Positions 10,288-23,489 are shown, counted from the stretch's first letter. The stretch: DNA of 64,000 nucleotides from Lonicera japonica (GCA_021464415.1 CM038467.1:47243715-47307714), one strand, 5' to 3'. Notes: generated by a model not told the origin, from the sequence alone. A program made the numbers and translations.

Positions 10288-12001
10288 TGACGCGCCGAAA
10301 ATAATCCCGTGCTTAGGTACCCAAGTGCAGGTTGTCAAGTTATAATACTTGGTAAGTCCAAGTGTCGAACCACAAGGATAGTCGGAAAGACGATGTGGTG
10401 ATTACGAGTCCAAGGCTTTGTTTAAGAGAATATGATTGGTTGATTTTAGTTGTTGATTTTAAAGTCTTGCAATAAAAATTAAAGTGATGTAATAATAGAT
10501 GAGAAAAGGCTAAGGCATTATAGAATTCATTTGTTTTGCAAAGTTAAGTAAAATCAATCTCATTCAAAGTTCTTAATGCAATTCCTAAGTGTTGAATATT
10601 TTACCCATTTCTAAGCAAAAGGGTGTGGAGCAAAAGCAACCCATTCCCATATAAATGCCATATAAAGAAATGATGTAAGCAAATATCAACACAAGTGTAT
10701 CTCTCATTTTTATCTTGTGACAAAGGGTGTGAAGCAAGTGCAACCCATTCCCACATAATATCAACCAAGATTCAAACTTAAAATACACAAAAAGAAAAGG
10801 CATAAATTTAAACTAGGCATTTAAGAACTCATTGTTAGTTTCCCCTAGGCAAATGACTTGATTATGAAAATGGCCAACTACAAAGAGTTTAGCTCGATAA
10901 ATCATAACATTTCATTTGTCTAAGATTGGGAGGTCTAGGTGGAGGTCAAACCGTCTTATATAGACTTATTTGATAAATACAAATTGAATCCTTAAAATGA
11001 TTAATGAAGTTATTTATGACATAAATTTAAAAGATCATCTTTGGCAACACTTTAACTAAGAAAATGATAAGTCTCAAAATCACATAAAGTGTAGAAAGCA
11101 CTCAACATATCATTAAAGTATTTAAAGATTAAAATCTCAAATTTATGGTGTTTCTATGAATATTCAAAGACTAATCATGCTTGGTAATGAAAAGTATCTC
11201 ATTCAAAGAAAGAATGAACATAGGCTAGTAAGAAATACACAAGTGTATCATTTTCTCATTAATGCTTGAGATCTATGTATACAAGGCATACAAAGTCAAA
11301 TCATCATATGAAAATTATCTTACTAGCTTATGAATGGTTGAAAAAATGGAGAAGATGAAGGATTCAAAAAGTATTTAACAATACTAACAATGGAATGAGA
11401 ATTGAACTTACATAATTAATGCATTGCAAACTTCATCTTTTAGCCTTAGCAAAGAAATTTACTCCATAATAAATGTAGAGACAAGAATTATAAAAGTGAA
11501 CTCCATTTCTCTCTCTAGAAAATAAAACTATTACAAGCTCTCTATAAATTGAGAAATGAGAAGTAATAAAAGTGTACTCTCCAACACAACAATGAAGACT
11601 ATAAATAGGAGAGTTGTGTTGGATGCTAAAATAATAAACAATGCTTTTTATTTTTATTTTTATTGTTTATTTTTGGTGGAGAATTCCACTTTCTTGGATG
11701 CTCTTTAATCACATGGACATGGAGACTTTCTTTCTTGGATTCTTTTTGTCCATGGAAAATTCCACTATCTTGAATTCTTTTTGTCCATGGAAAATTCCAA
11801 TATTGTATTAAATACAATATTTCTTGAAATCTAAAGACACCAAAATAAACACAAAAATATGCCTTTCCAAGCATTGTTAAATACAAAAGTGCTACGAGAC
11901 TAATCGCGAAATAAGTTGGCAAACCGAGTAGTTTTAGAGAAATAAACGCGTCAAACAACTCCGAAAATGAGCAAATGAATGACAATATTAAGCGTTTATC
12001 A
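10288..12001 (-). mobile_element. Solo LTR of a related Athila subfamily, inverted, nested in the Athila coding region
   Basis: On the plus strand the insert begins TGACGCGCCGAAAATA, the reverse complement of the Athila LTR end, and finishes GCGTTTATCA, the reverse complement of its start. The 5-bp duplication CCCTT flanks it exactly (10283-10287 and 12002-12006). Its R/U5 half matches the host element's LTR in reverse, but about 520 bases at the U3 end (11480-12001) do not, so it is a sister subfamily. A 33-bp direct repeat containing GTCCATGGAAAATTCC lies near 11740-11800. It arose by insertion and later LTR-LTR recombination. Confidence 0.93.
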
Positions 12002-12883
12002 CCCTTTCTTGCAACATCAAATGCTATCATCAATTGCAAGAATGGGATTGTAAAATTGGCCTTTGAAAATATGACTCTTGAGCTCAACGTGTTTTTAATA
12101 AGTAACAAACAAGATGATTTTGATGATGAAATTGAACATGTAAACATGATAGAGTCATTAGTACAAGACCATTTTTCTTTCACTTATGAATCGGAATCAT
12201 TGGAAGATTTGCTAACCACTCCCAATGATCTCGAGGAATGTGTGCATGTGTTTTCTTTGGATGATAGGAACAAGGAAGAACTCTTGAAGAATGAAGAAAA
12301 TGCACAAGTGGAACCGCCAAAGCTTGAAGGAAAGATGGAGCTCAAGCCTCTTCCTAACAATTTAAAGTACACTTTCCTAGGTGCTTTTGAAACTTACCCC
12401 GTCGCAATTTCTTCCGAACTCTCAAATGATCAAAAAGAACGGTTGGTAAGTATACTAAGTAAGTATCGAAAAGCTTTTGGGTGGAAGTTGGCCAACCTCC
12501 AAGGAATTAGTCCATTGATTTGCACACACAAAATTCACTTGGAGGAAGGTGCAAAGCCATCAAGACAATTTCAACGCCGATTAAATCCTCACATGCAAGA
12601 AGTAGTAAGAACTGAGGTGTTGAAATTGCTTGATGCCAAGATCATCTATCCAATTTCGGATAGCAAATGGGTGAGTCCGACCCAAGTTGTACCTAAAAAA
12701 TCAGGGCTTACGGTAGTAAAGAATGAAAATGATGAGTTGATACCCCAAAGAGTCACCACCGGGTGGCGAATGTGCATAGACTACCGTAAGTTAAATGAAG
12801 TCACTAGAAAGGACCATTTTCCTCTTCCATTTTTAGATCAAACACTTGAAAGAGTGGTGGGTCATGAGTTCTATTCTTTTTAG
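12002..12883 (+). pseudogene. Athila pol: protease-RT linker and N-terminal reverse transcriptase
   Basis: This picks up the gag-protease coding sequence directly after the target duplication; taking out the LTR and one duplication keeps the frame. The linker is acidic. The RT fingers follow with WRMCIDYRKLNEVTRKDHFP and LDQTLERV. The frame ends at TAG 12881-12883 because of a one-base shift in the T-run near 12876-12881; the normal continuation lies in the next frame. RT would copy the element's RNA into DNA. Confidence 0.88.
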
Positions 12884-13288
12884 ACGGATTTTCGGGGTAT
12901 AACCAAATCAAAATTGATCTTGAGGACCAAGAAAAAATAACCTTCACATGTCCGTTTGGTATTTTTGCTTATCGAAAAATGCCTTTTGATTTGTGCAATA
13001 CACCAGCCACTTTTCAAAGATGTATGTTAAGCATTTTTAGTGATATGGTAGAGAAAACTCTAGAAGTTTTTATGGACGATTTTACCGTTTACGGTAAGTC
13101 GTTCGATAATTGTTTGCTCAATGTTGAACATGTGTTAGCAAGGTGTATCGAGAAGCAACTCGTCCTCAATTGGGAGAAATGCCACTTTATGGTGACAAAG
13201 GACATTGTATTGGGCCATGTTGTATCGGGAAGAAGCATTGAAGTAGACAAGGCGAAGATCGAGCTTATCTCAAAGCTCCCCCCCCCCC
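12884..13288 (+). pseudogene. Athila reverse transcriptase, palm and thumb part
   Basis: The second RT frame starts near 12880. It has the GYNQIKI and CPFGIFAYRKMPF motifs, then the catalytic FMDDF (intact Asp pair), VYGKSFDNCL and [16 protein letters not shown] run of 11 C at 13278-13288 is the likely site of the next frameshift, since coding similarity moves to another frame there. Confidence 0.85.
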
Positions 13289-15223
13289 AAGTCAATCAAG
13301 GATGTTCGCTCATTCTTGGGGCATGCCGGATTCTACCGAAGGTTTATTCAAAATTTTAGCACCATTGTTAAGCCCATGTGCAAGTTGCTCTTGAAAGATG
13401 TCCTATTTGAATGGACCAAGGAATGTGAAGAAGCTTTCGTAAAACTCAAACACATGCTCACTGCCGCACCCATCATGCAAACCCCCAATTGGAGTTTGCC
13501 ATTTGAACTCATGTGCAACACAAGTGATTATGCCGTTGGGGCAGTCCTCTATCAAAGAAAAGACAAGAAGCCCAGAGTCATTTACTATGCGAGCCGAACT
13601 CTCAATGAGGCTCAAATGAACTACACCACCACCGAGAAAGAACTCTTGGCTATTGTCTTTGCCCTCGAAAAATTTTGGTCTTACCTCATTCGGTCACATA
13701 TTATCATTTTCACCGATCATGCGGCCCTTAAGTATCTTTTCACAAAGAAAGATGTAAAGCCAAGGCTTCTAAGATGGATTCTTCTCCTACAATAATTCAA
13801 TCTTTTAATAGAGGATAAGAAGGGTATCAAAAATGTGGTGGTGGATCATTTATCTCGCCTTTCATTCACCGACCACATTGAAGAGAGTGCTATTAAAGAC
13901 TCTTTTTCGGATGAGCAACTATTCACAATCTCTTCTTCACCATGGTACGCCGATATCATGAATTATCTTGTTACCGGAAAGATGCCAAGCCATTGGAATG
14001 CCCAAGACTGAAGGAAATTCTTGTTCGTGGTCAACCGTTTTTATTGGGATGACTCGTACTTGTTCAAGTATGGGGCGGATCAAATCATTCGCAGATGTAT
14101 TCCCAATGACGAGTTCGAAAGAGTTATAAGCTTTTGGCATAATGAAACTTGTGGTGGACATTTCTCGGCCAAGAAGACGGCCGCCAAGATCTTACAATGT
14201 GGCCTTTATTAGCCAATGATGTTCAAAGATACCCACGCCTTTTGCAAAGCTTTCCCGAGATGCCAAATGCTCGGAGGAATCACAAAAAAAAGCATGATGC
14301 CTCTCAACCCGATCCTAGTGGTTGAAATCTTCGATTGTTGGGGCATTGACTTCATGGGACTGTTCTCATCTTCTTTTGGTAATCTCTATATCCAACTTGC
14401 GGTTGATTATGTTTCCAAATGGGTGGAGGCCTTAGCTTGCAAAATAAATGATCATAAAGTTGTGATCCGATTTTTAAAAGATAATATTCTTGCAAGATTT
14501 GGCACTCCATAGGCAATAATAAGTGATGGAGGCTCACATTTTTGCAACAAACGTTTTGAATCATTAATGTAAAAATATGGTGTAAACCATAAGGTGTCCC
14601 TCGCTAATCATCCACAAACAAATGGGCAAGCGGAGCTTGCAAACCGAGAGATAAAACAAATTTTAGAAAAAACGGTAAATCAGAATCGCAAAGATTGGTC
14701 ATTGCGACTAAACGATGCTCTTTTGGCTTATCGAACCACGTTCAAAACAACACTTGGGATGTCACCATATCACATTGTGTATGGCAAGCATTGTCACTTG
14801 CCCGTTGAATTGGAACATAAATCATTGTGGGCGATAAAATTGGTGAATAGTGGTTTCGAGGAATTCGGTAAAAATCGGATGTTGCAAATAGAGGAATTGG
14901 AGGAATTGAGGAGGGATGCGTATCAAAATTCAAAATTAAGCAAGGAAAGGGCGAAAAAATTTCATGATAAATCGATTTTAAGAAAAGATTTCAAACTTGG
15001 TCAAAAAGTCCTTATTTATGATACGCGTCTCCACCTTTTTTCCAGAAAATTAAAGTCTTGTTGGACCGGCCCCTACATTGTCAAGCATGTGTTTCCATTT
15101 GGGGCCGCGACAGTGGTTGATCCAAAAATGGGTTTCGAATTCAATGTTAACGGGCAAAGATTGAAATCGTTTTTGGAAATTCCAACGCTAGAAGAGTCCA
15201 CCAGCGACCCGAATTACGCCTAA
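13289..15223 (+). pseudogene. Athila RNase H and integrase
   Basis: One frame runs from the C-run to 15223 with in-frame stops at 13793, 14009, 14210, 14510 and 14570. RNase H shows [27 protein letters not shown] and IIFTDHAAL, which hold its acidic residues. Integrase follows: zinc-binding His and Cys in FWHNETCGGHF and AFPRC, the DDE core with IDFMG, IISDGGSHF and HPQTNGQAELANREI, and a C-terminal part with LGQKVLIYDTRLH and GPYIVKHVFPFG. Integrase would insert the DNA copy. The stops rule out function. Confidence 0.88.
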
Positions 15224-17338
15224 TAAGCGTAGGTCATGTTTGCATATAATTTTTTTTGTTTATTTTCTGGAGTTTTAGGAGGATCGTCACACGTTGGAAG
15301 AAGTTCAAGGACTAAAATGCAAAAATAGCAAACTTGGAGGTATTAGAGTGAATGGACCAAAAGCCAAAAAATCAAACTTTCAAAAAAATTTAGAGTCCAC
15401 TGCTGCATGGCTGATCGATCAGAGGTGATTTTTCCTGGAAAAAAAATTAAATAAAAAATAAAAAAAATTGGGTCCAAAAAGCTCCTTTCTCTCCCACTTC
15501 GAGCTTCATCTTCTCCCAACCTCTATTACACCTCTCTTCACCCCTCTCAAACACTAAAATTACTCTGCCAAATCTTCCATTGAAGACCATACACCCACTA
15601 AATCCTTCTAATCCTTCACCACTTTCTCCATTTTTACCCATAAATCATCAAACCCATCACTTTCTCTCACTAAAAATTCAAACCCTTCACCCCCACCTCC
15701 ATTTTCGAAATACTCATCAAAATTTCAGATTTTTGCTTCTATTCTATCCATTTATCATCTCAAGCACATAACCTTCACTTTCATCCATTAACTTCCACCC
15801 AAATCCACCCAAATCTTGAATTTTGACCCCATAGATCCCCAATTTCGAGCTCTTCATCAAACCCACCAATAATTTCAAAACCCACTTGTCCCAAGCTCCA
15901 ATGGCTTCATCCTCTACCAACCCAAGTCCAAGAAGAAGCACAGTCACCTCTCCTAACTTTGAAAACTCCATTTTTATTTATTGTTTTCATTTTTTTCTAT
16001 TTTTTTATTTTGCTTTATTTTCTTTTTAGGTTGTTGGATTATTTTAACATAACTACTTGTGATAGCTTGAGTTTTTAATTTTGCATGTTATGTTTGACTA
16101 ATACTAACCCACTTTTTTTTTAGATTTTTGTATATATCGTAGCTTTGAAATTGATCCTAGCTTCTTTTTGGAGAAATTGGAAAGCAATTTTTCAAGAATC
16201 CACCCATTTTTCGTCGTTTTCAAAAGCATTGAGGACAATGCCGACTTTAAGTTGGGGGGGGGGGGGGCGGTGAGCACTTTCAAATCTCAAATTTTCAAGC
16301 ATGCTTTCTTTCATGTTAATTTTCTCCATACTAGGATCGATTTCACCATCTTATCGAAGTTTGAAAAATGATGATCATTTTTTTAGAATTGTCCTTGAAT
16401 TGATGGTTTTTGGCATGAAATTCTTGATTTGGATAGGTAGTTGAGTGATCATCTCTATGGCATTGCTTCATTTAGATTCTTGAGCTTTGTAATTTCCTAT
16501 GAATATGCATAATGTTGTGGCTTAATTTAGTCTTTGGTATCACATAGACTGATTTTCATCTTGTGTAAAGAGAAGTAATGTTCAAATGCAATAAAAGCTC
16601 TTTCAAAAAGATCCTCTCTAGAGGGGACACATGCATGGCACTTACAAAAAAAATTTGAAAACTTGGATGACTTTTAAACTTAATATTGACTTTAAGCTTC
16701 ACTTGACTAAATTCATAAGTCATTTTGTCTAATATTAAGGATAGGCAAAGGTTACCATGTGGAAAAAGGGTGAATAGCTTCCTTTGTGCATTTAAAAAAA
16801 AGAAGAAGCTATGAGTGCAAAATTACAAAGTGAGACCGCTGCCCTCCATAGAGATGCAAACCACCTTGAGCTAATTTAGCAAAAAGTCCAAGTAAAAGAT
16901 AAAGAAAAGTGCTTAAAATTGACAAAGTTCTTGAACTTTTGTTTTTGAAAGATTTCTTTCTTCCACTATTGATGAATAGAACTATTTGTGATTAAAAATG
17001 ATTGTGTCAAAGATCCATATGCATAGTGTGCTCAAATGGGAATGTGGAGCTAGTTTCTCAAGGAGATTGTAAGCAATGTCGATCGTCGTTCAAATGCCAA
17101 CATTCCGGAAATTGTAATAGTAATGTCAAGCACTTGAATCAATTCATAGAAATGCTTCAATTCTACTACTTAGAGTTTAAACATCGAACTGTAAACCCTC
17201 ACGAGACGCAACTCGTCTTCTAGGGGAACTTAGGAGTTCAAAGGCTTAATGCATGTGCTAAATGCATTTTCAGATATTATACATAGCTATTTTTATTTTG
17301 CTTGCTAAGGGACTAGCAAGAGTTTAGTTTGGGGGTGT
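15224..17338 (+). other. Athila 3' internal region and polypurine tract
   Basis: This is 2.1 kb without a convincing ORF, where some Athila elements have an env-like gene. It holds one more GATCGATC palindrome (15411-15422), a long C/T-rich stretch (15480-15960), the block GAGGACAATGCCGACTTTAA followed by 14 G (16254-16267), and the final purine-rich tract TTTGGGGGTGT (17328-17338) that primes plus-strand DNA at the 3' LTR. Confidence 0.65.
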
Positions 17339-19186
17339 TGATAAACGCATAATTTTGTAGTCGCTAACGCCATTTTGATTGTTATTATCGCGTTTATCTT
17401 AGCTTAGTTTAATTAAATTAACCCACTTTTGTGCACACACTCAAAATATCTAGAATTGCTTTAACATGGCCCAAAGTAGCATTTTCTAGTGTCTTGATTG
17501 TACCTTCAGGCTATGGAAGCAAGTGGGGAAGCTTTGGAAAGGATTCAAAGGAGATAGAAGCCAAAAGAGAAAAAGAAAGTTGCCCGAACTTGCCCTCTGA
17601 TCGATCAGAGGGTGCTCTGATTGATCAGAGCACACCTTTTTAAGCCAAATCTCCCCTCTGATCGATCAGAGACCTCCCAGATTGCACAGTACAGTCCCCA
17701 AAAGCTGTTTTTCTACCTTTTTCTATGCTTGGAAACTCCCCAAAAGTGCTGGACTTTCTATTTTTGTTCCAGGCTCAGGTGTTTACCCAGGGGTCCCTTA
17801 GAAAGTGTAATAGAATAACCATTTTTGGCATTGTTTTTCCTTTTATTTAAATATTTTCTTTGTCCTCATTTGGGGATATGTAATTTCTAGATCTAGATTA
17901 GTTATTTAAGTGGCTTTTCCCTGCACTTTGATTATTATCTATTACTTGTAAGAAATCAAGTTAGAGAAACTCTTGAGACAAATGGAAATCCCTTTAATGG
18001 TTTTTGTTGATACAACTATCATGGAGTAGTTTCATTGCTAAGGCTAGAAGATGAAGTTTGCATTGCATTAATTATGTAAGTTTGTTTCTCATTCCATTGT
18101 TAGTATTGTTAAATACTTGTTGAATCCTTCATCTTCTCCATTCAATCAACCATTCATAAGCTAGCAAGATAATCCTCATAAGGTGATTAGACTTTGTATG
18201 CCTTGTATACATAGATCTCAAGCATTAATGAGGAGATGATACATTTGTGTATCTATGTCCATTCCTTCTATGATTGAGATACTTTACATTGCCAAGCATG
18301 TTTAGTCTTTGAATATTCATAGAAATACCATAAATTTGACATTCCAATCCTTGAATGCTTTAATGATATGTTGAGTGCTTTCTACACTTTATGTGATTTT
18401 GAAACTCAATATTTTCTTAGTTAGAGTATTGCCAAGGAGGATCTCTTAAGTTTATGCCATAATCAACTACACTAATCACCGTAAGGATTCAATTTGTATT
18501 TATCAAATGTGTCTAAACCGGATGATTCAATCTCCACCTAGACCTCCCAATCTTAGACAAATGAAATGTAATGATTTATTGAGCTAAACTTTTTAGTTGG
18601 CCATTTTCATAATCAAGTCAATTGCCTAGGGGAAACTAACAATGAATTCTCAATGCCTAGTTTAATTTTATGCCTTTTCTTTTGGTGTATCTCAAGTTTG
18701 CATCTTGGTTGGACATTATATGGGAATGAGTTGCACTTGCTTCACACCCTTTGTTACAAGATAAAAATGAGAGATACATTTGTGTTGAGTTTTACTTATA
18801 CCCTTTCTTTATATGGCATTTATATGGGAATAAGTTGCTCTTGCTTCACACCCTTTTGCTTAGAAAAGTGTAAGGTACTCAACACTTAGGAATTGCATTG
18901 AGAATTTTGAATGAGATTAATTTTACATAACATTGCAAAGCAAATGAATTTTATAATGCCTTAGCCTTTTCTTATCAATTGATACATCATTTCAATTTTT
19001 ATTGCAAGATTTTAAAATCAACAACTAAAATCAACCAATCAAATTCTCTTGAACAAAGCCTTGGATTCGTAATCACCACATCGTCTTTCCGACTATCCTT
19101 GTGGTTCGACACTTGGACTTACCAAGTATTATAAATTGACGACCTACACTTGGGTTCCTAAGTACGGAAATATTTTTGGCGTGTCA
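17339..19186 (+). repeat. Athila 3' LTR
   Basis: The LTR starts TGATAAACGCATAATTTTG and ends GGCGTGTCA. By eye it is close to the 5' LTR, with scattered substitutions. One small deletion removes TTATTAACATA-like bases near 18252. The palindromes are arranged differently. ORF 18653-18889 is LTR sequence, not a gene. Confidence 0.92.
17593..17671 (+). promoter_or_regulatory. GATCGATC palindromes in Athila 3' LTR
   Basis: Perfect 20-bp CCCTCTGATCGATCAGAGGG lies at 17593-17612. A near-perfect TGCTCTGATTGATCAGAGCA adjoins it at 17613-17632, and a 16-bp copy is at 17656-17671. Confidence 0.5.
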
Positions 19187-19836
19187 ATATCCATATAACT
19201 CTTTTTGACAAACACTAAATACTTGGAGTCATGAAAAATAAAATTGCATGGCCGTGGAGAAAGTTCCGTAGGAAGCAGCTTTGTTTTCTCCCTAATTAGC
19301 TTATTACAGAACCAGTCTTGAAGTTTAAAAATAAATACAATCTAAACCCTAAAGTTTGAAAACTTATAAAAATATCCATAGAAGTTTTTTTTTTTTTTGT
19401 TACACTAAATACCCTACTGTTTTCTGAAATCCTAGAGGGGGCCATGGACGCTGGGTGGGTCCTACCCTTCGCACCTGCTGCCACCGAAAAACGTAGATCA
19501 TCTTTTATTCAATGGCCGCATTCTGAAGAGTTAAATGGTAAACATTTTTGATAAAATTTAGTCATCAATACGATTTTCATTTAAACTAATAAATTATTTG
19601 ACCCAAATTTTTCTGAATAATATATTTACAATGGGTTTAGTAAAATATCTATATACATCTCCATTTGGATCATCTAAGTAACTAAATTGATAGGTCCTCC
19701 TTCAAAGCTAACTGGAGGAGCTAAATTGATAAAAATTGTTGATTTTTTTTTTAACATGAAATATGGTATATATGATTTTCAGGATATGATCGTGGTGTAG
19801 ATGTTTAACTAAGACAAATTTAACTTCAATGAAAAA

Positions 19837-20735
19837 TTTTATGTGTTATTTTCATATATCTAAAATCAATTCTGAAAATTATATTATTGAATAGATGTTT
19901 ATGTGTTATTTTCATATATCTAAAATCAATTCTGAAAATTATATTATTGAATAGGCATCTTATGCATTTCAAATGGGGTCTATGTCGAGCACACTATTTG
20001 AGTGAATAGTGACAATATAAATAGGTTAGGTTGCTTTCTATTAACTTATCAATTCAAGATTAATTAGAGTTTTTAAGTGATTAGTATTTTATGGTCTTTT
20101 TGATTAATTAGAGTTTTTAAGTAATTAGTATTTTGTTAAATCGTCTGCTTCTAGTTATATATTATTCAATATTAATAAGATATGAGACGAAACTAAATAT
20201 TAAATTTAGTGAACTTAACTTAGCTTTTAAAATAGTTTTGATACTTTAGTGTTGTTATAAGATTTATTTTTAGAAACAAATCATTGAAATAGTATTTGTG
20301 TTATAATATTATAATTACACTTGTTTGTGAAAATAGAAGGAAGGTTTTAGTATATCTGTTTAATTACACTTGTTTGTGAAAATAGAAAGAAGGTTTTAAT
20401 ATATCTGTCATTATTTACATTTGGAGAAATTTAAATACTAGTAGTATTAATTTTTAAATTATTTCTTTAATAGGTACGTTGGGTGATTTTATGTTACCCG
20501 ATAACAAATTGATTCATATACGAATTCAAAACAATTACCCTATCTTATATATCGATCATGTTTTCGTGAAGGTAAAAATTGTCTGCATTCACTAAAATTC
20601 AACACACTTCTTTGTTTACTTTTCTATAAATCATTAGATCACTATTTTAATTTCGTTCCTATATAATCCAAACACACTTGTTTGTTTTCTTTTCTATGAA
20701 TCATTAGATCACTATTTTAATTTCCATCCTAAATA
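19837..20735. repeat. Four short tandem duplications in G unit 2
   Basis: A 60-bp duplication (19837-19896 / 19897-19956), 44-bp (20058-20101 / 20102-20145), 49-bp (20312-20360 / 20361-20409) and 70-bp (about 20597-20666 / 20667-20735). Each has two adjacent near-identical copies; the corresponding places in other G units have one copy. Confidence 0.8.
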
Positions 20736-21329
20736 TCTTAGAATTATTATTTTGTAGAAAGTAATTATAGAGAGTACATATCTGAAACTAGCTTTCATTA
20801 TTGGTTGGGCTCTCAAAAAAACATGTTGTATGCCTATATTCGTGAAAAACCCGAACAAAATCCATCAAGAACGATTTTAACGTTCACATTAATTAAACTT
20901 GAATCTTTTAATATTCAAGCCGAAGTTCAATTCAAATTTTTTTTAACATTTTTACTATAACATTTTAGATACATGAACTTTAGAAAATAATTAATATTAT
21001 GTGATTTGAGAACAATGGTAAATCATCAATCAATTCAAATAAAAATAATAATTACTTTCAGAGTTTTATCACCATGGTTAAACTTCAAATCCAATTGCTT
21101 ATCAATATAATATAAGGTAATTTCAATAAAGATGGAAATTTAATTTTTGCTAGCTACAACTGTTGGAGATTTGTTTATAGGGGAATTAATAACAGAACAT
21201 TTCATTGATTTGTTTATTTTATTTTAAAATTTGTACTTTTTTTTTCCTATGAGGATAATATTTGTATCTTAAAATGCATATAGACTTAAAAAAAATAAAA
21301 AAATCAGACATAGCAAGTAGGATTGAACA

Positions 21330-21345
21330 CCCCCCCCCCCCCCCC
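21330..21345. repeat. C16 homopolymer in a SINE-like scrap
   Basis: Sixteen C follow GGATTGAACA. The equivalent place in unit 1 (5680) reads GGATTGAACCCCGCCC, so the run has grown in this copy. Confidence 0.7.
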
Positions 21346-23489
21346 TCCCCTCTCCCTCCTCAAACGATCCGACGTATCCTATCACTTTGTAATAATAAGA
21401 TATTGGAACTATTAGAGATAAAAAAATAAAATTAATTTGCCAGTATATTCAAATTGTGTACTAATTAGACAAATTTCCCTTTCTTCAACTTTTATAAAAT
21501 CAACGACAAATACGTAAGGGCCAACCATTCACGTCCCTTGAATTTTATCGAACTGACACTTAGGGCCAAAGTTAGTATGCAAATGCAAGGAAAACATACT
21601 AGCACTAAAATATGTATAGAAAAGAAAGATTAGGTATCATTATTGGTATTCCAATTGAATGTTCTAGTATTTTAAAATAATCTTTATTTTTCCGATGAAT
21701 TCTGATGATAGAAGATTTTTTTGAAGCGCTAATGCCCATATATATATATATATATATTTTTAAACAATAAATACATGGAGTGAGGGAAAATAAAACTGTA
21801 GCGCCGTAGAGAAAGGTAGGTAGGAAGCAACTTTGTTTTCTCTTTAATTAGTTTATTAAAAAATTGGCTTTGAAGTTTAAAACAATTACAAAATAAACCC
21901 TAAACTTTTTTTTTGTTACACTACATACCCTACTATTTTCAGAAATTTCAGAGGGGCAATGGCCCTCGTTCCTACCCTTCGCCCTCGCAGGCACCGAAAA
22001 GGGTAGATGGTCCTTCATTCAAAGGCCACGTTTTGAAATGTTAAATGATGGTAAATCTTTTTGATAATATTTAGTGATCAATACGATTTTCATTTAAACT
22101 AATAAATTATTTGACCCAAAATTTTCAGAATAATAAAATTTACGATGGGTTTGGTAAAATATTTACATACATCTCTATCTGGATCATTTAAGTAATTAAA
22201 TTGATAAAATTGAAGGAGTTCCCATTAATTACATAGGATAAAGATTGTTGATTTTTTATTTTGTTTTTTTGTTTTTTATACGAAATATGATATATATGAT
22301 TTTCAGGATATGATTGTGGAGTAGCTCTTTAATTAACTAAGACAAATTTAACTTCAATGATAAATTTTATGAGTTATATTTTCATATATCTAAAATCAAT
22401 TCTAAAAAAAATAAAAAATAAAAATTAAATAGGCATCTTATGCATTTTCAAGTGGGGTCTATATACCTTGAGCACACTATTTGAGTGAACATTGACAATA
22501 TAAGTAGGTTTTTTCAATTCCAGATTAATTAGAGATTTTAAGTGGTCGGTATTTTATGGTCTTCTCTTTTTCTTTACTTGTTTTGATAAATCATGTGCCT
22601 CTAGTAATTAATTGTTGAATATTAATGAAATATAAGAGGAAACTAAATACTAAATTTGGTGAACTTAACTTCGCTTTAAAAATAGTTTTAATATTTAATT
22701 TTAATATTTTTATAAGATTTATTTTTGCAAATAAAACCTTTGGAAGAACTTTAGTGTTATAATATTGCTAATTAATACATGTGTAGAAATAGTAGGTAGT
22801 AAATAAAGTCTATATGACTCACCTTCCACATCATATAAAAATAGTTATAAAAAAGTCCATTGGAGCACTTTTTTCCCGCTCTTTTCTAATTAACATAGAA
22901 ATTTTCTTGTATAAAAATGACCATTGGAGATAGCCTTGGCCACTCCAAAACATATTTTATGGTAAATTGTCCAAAATCCAAAGAAAATTAATCAAGAATG
23001 CTTTTAACGTTCACAATAATTGTACTTTAATCCCCATAGTTTTAATATTCAAACTCAATTTTTTTCTTTTTTACTATTCTATTAAAAAATTGGCATTTTT
23101 TACAATAATCTTTTGGACACACGAATTTTAGAAAATAATTAATATTGAGTGATTTGAGAACCATGCTAAATCATCGATTTGATATGAGTAATTCAAATAA
23201 AATTAAAAAATAATTAACTTTCAGAATTTTACTACCCACTTCAAACCCCATTGGTTATTTATAAATATATTATAAAGTTTTATATAAATTTTAATAAAAA
23301 TGAAAAATTATATTTGTTAGATACAACTATTAGAGATAAATTATTTTGAGTTGTTTACGAATTGTAAATGCGTACTAATAAAACACATCACCCTTTCTGC
23401 AACTTTATATTAATAATAGGAAAAATTTAAAACTCTTATAAAATCAACGACTTACAATTTCACTTCAAATCAACGAAGAATAAACTTAA

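Larger units (their letters stand above)
6112..19186 (+). mobile_element. Athila-lineage Ty3/gypsy retrotransposon, complete ends, non-functional
   Basis: Two LTRs of 1846 and 1848 bases flank a 9.4-kb interior. The 5-bp target duplication ATATC is exact at 6107-6111 and 19187-19191. The interior has a primer-binding site for tRNA-Asp, gag, protease, RT, RNase H and integrase in the Ty3/gypsy order, about 2.1 kb of 3' sequence and a polypurine tract. Lineage is judged from the tRNA-Asp site, the DLGAS protease motif, the FMDDF RT motif and the long LTRs. Frameshifts, several in-frame stops and a nested solo LTR make it inactive. No env-like ORF is visible. Confidence 0.92.
19187..22469. repeat. 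G-family repeat units 1 (right part) and 2, in tandem
   Basis: After the target duplication the sequence continues the repeat cut at 6111, with the block GGAGTCATGAAAAATAAAA at 19225. The second core GAGCACACTATTTGAGTG starts at 19987, the GGCCAACCATTCA block is near 21520, the GTAGAGAAAG block near 21805, and the third core begins at 22470. The period is about 2.48 kb here, and about 2.18 kb for unit 1 once Athila is removed. No ORF is credible. Confidence 0.6.

Noticed and set aside
15447..15971. Antisense ORFs and a plus-strand ORF in the Athila 3' region
   Set aside because: They arise from a strongly C/T-biased stretch and show no domain; an env-like protein could not be supported.
7437..18889. 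ORFs of 78 and 67 codons inside the Athila LTRs (7437-7673, 7454-7657, 18653-18889), plus the minus-strand 10585-10803
   Set aside because: They lie in LTR sequence, occur wherever the LTR occurs, overlap in two frames and resemble no protein.
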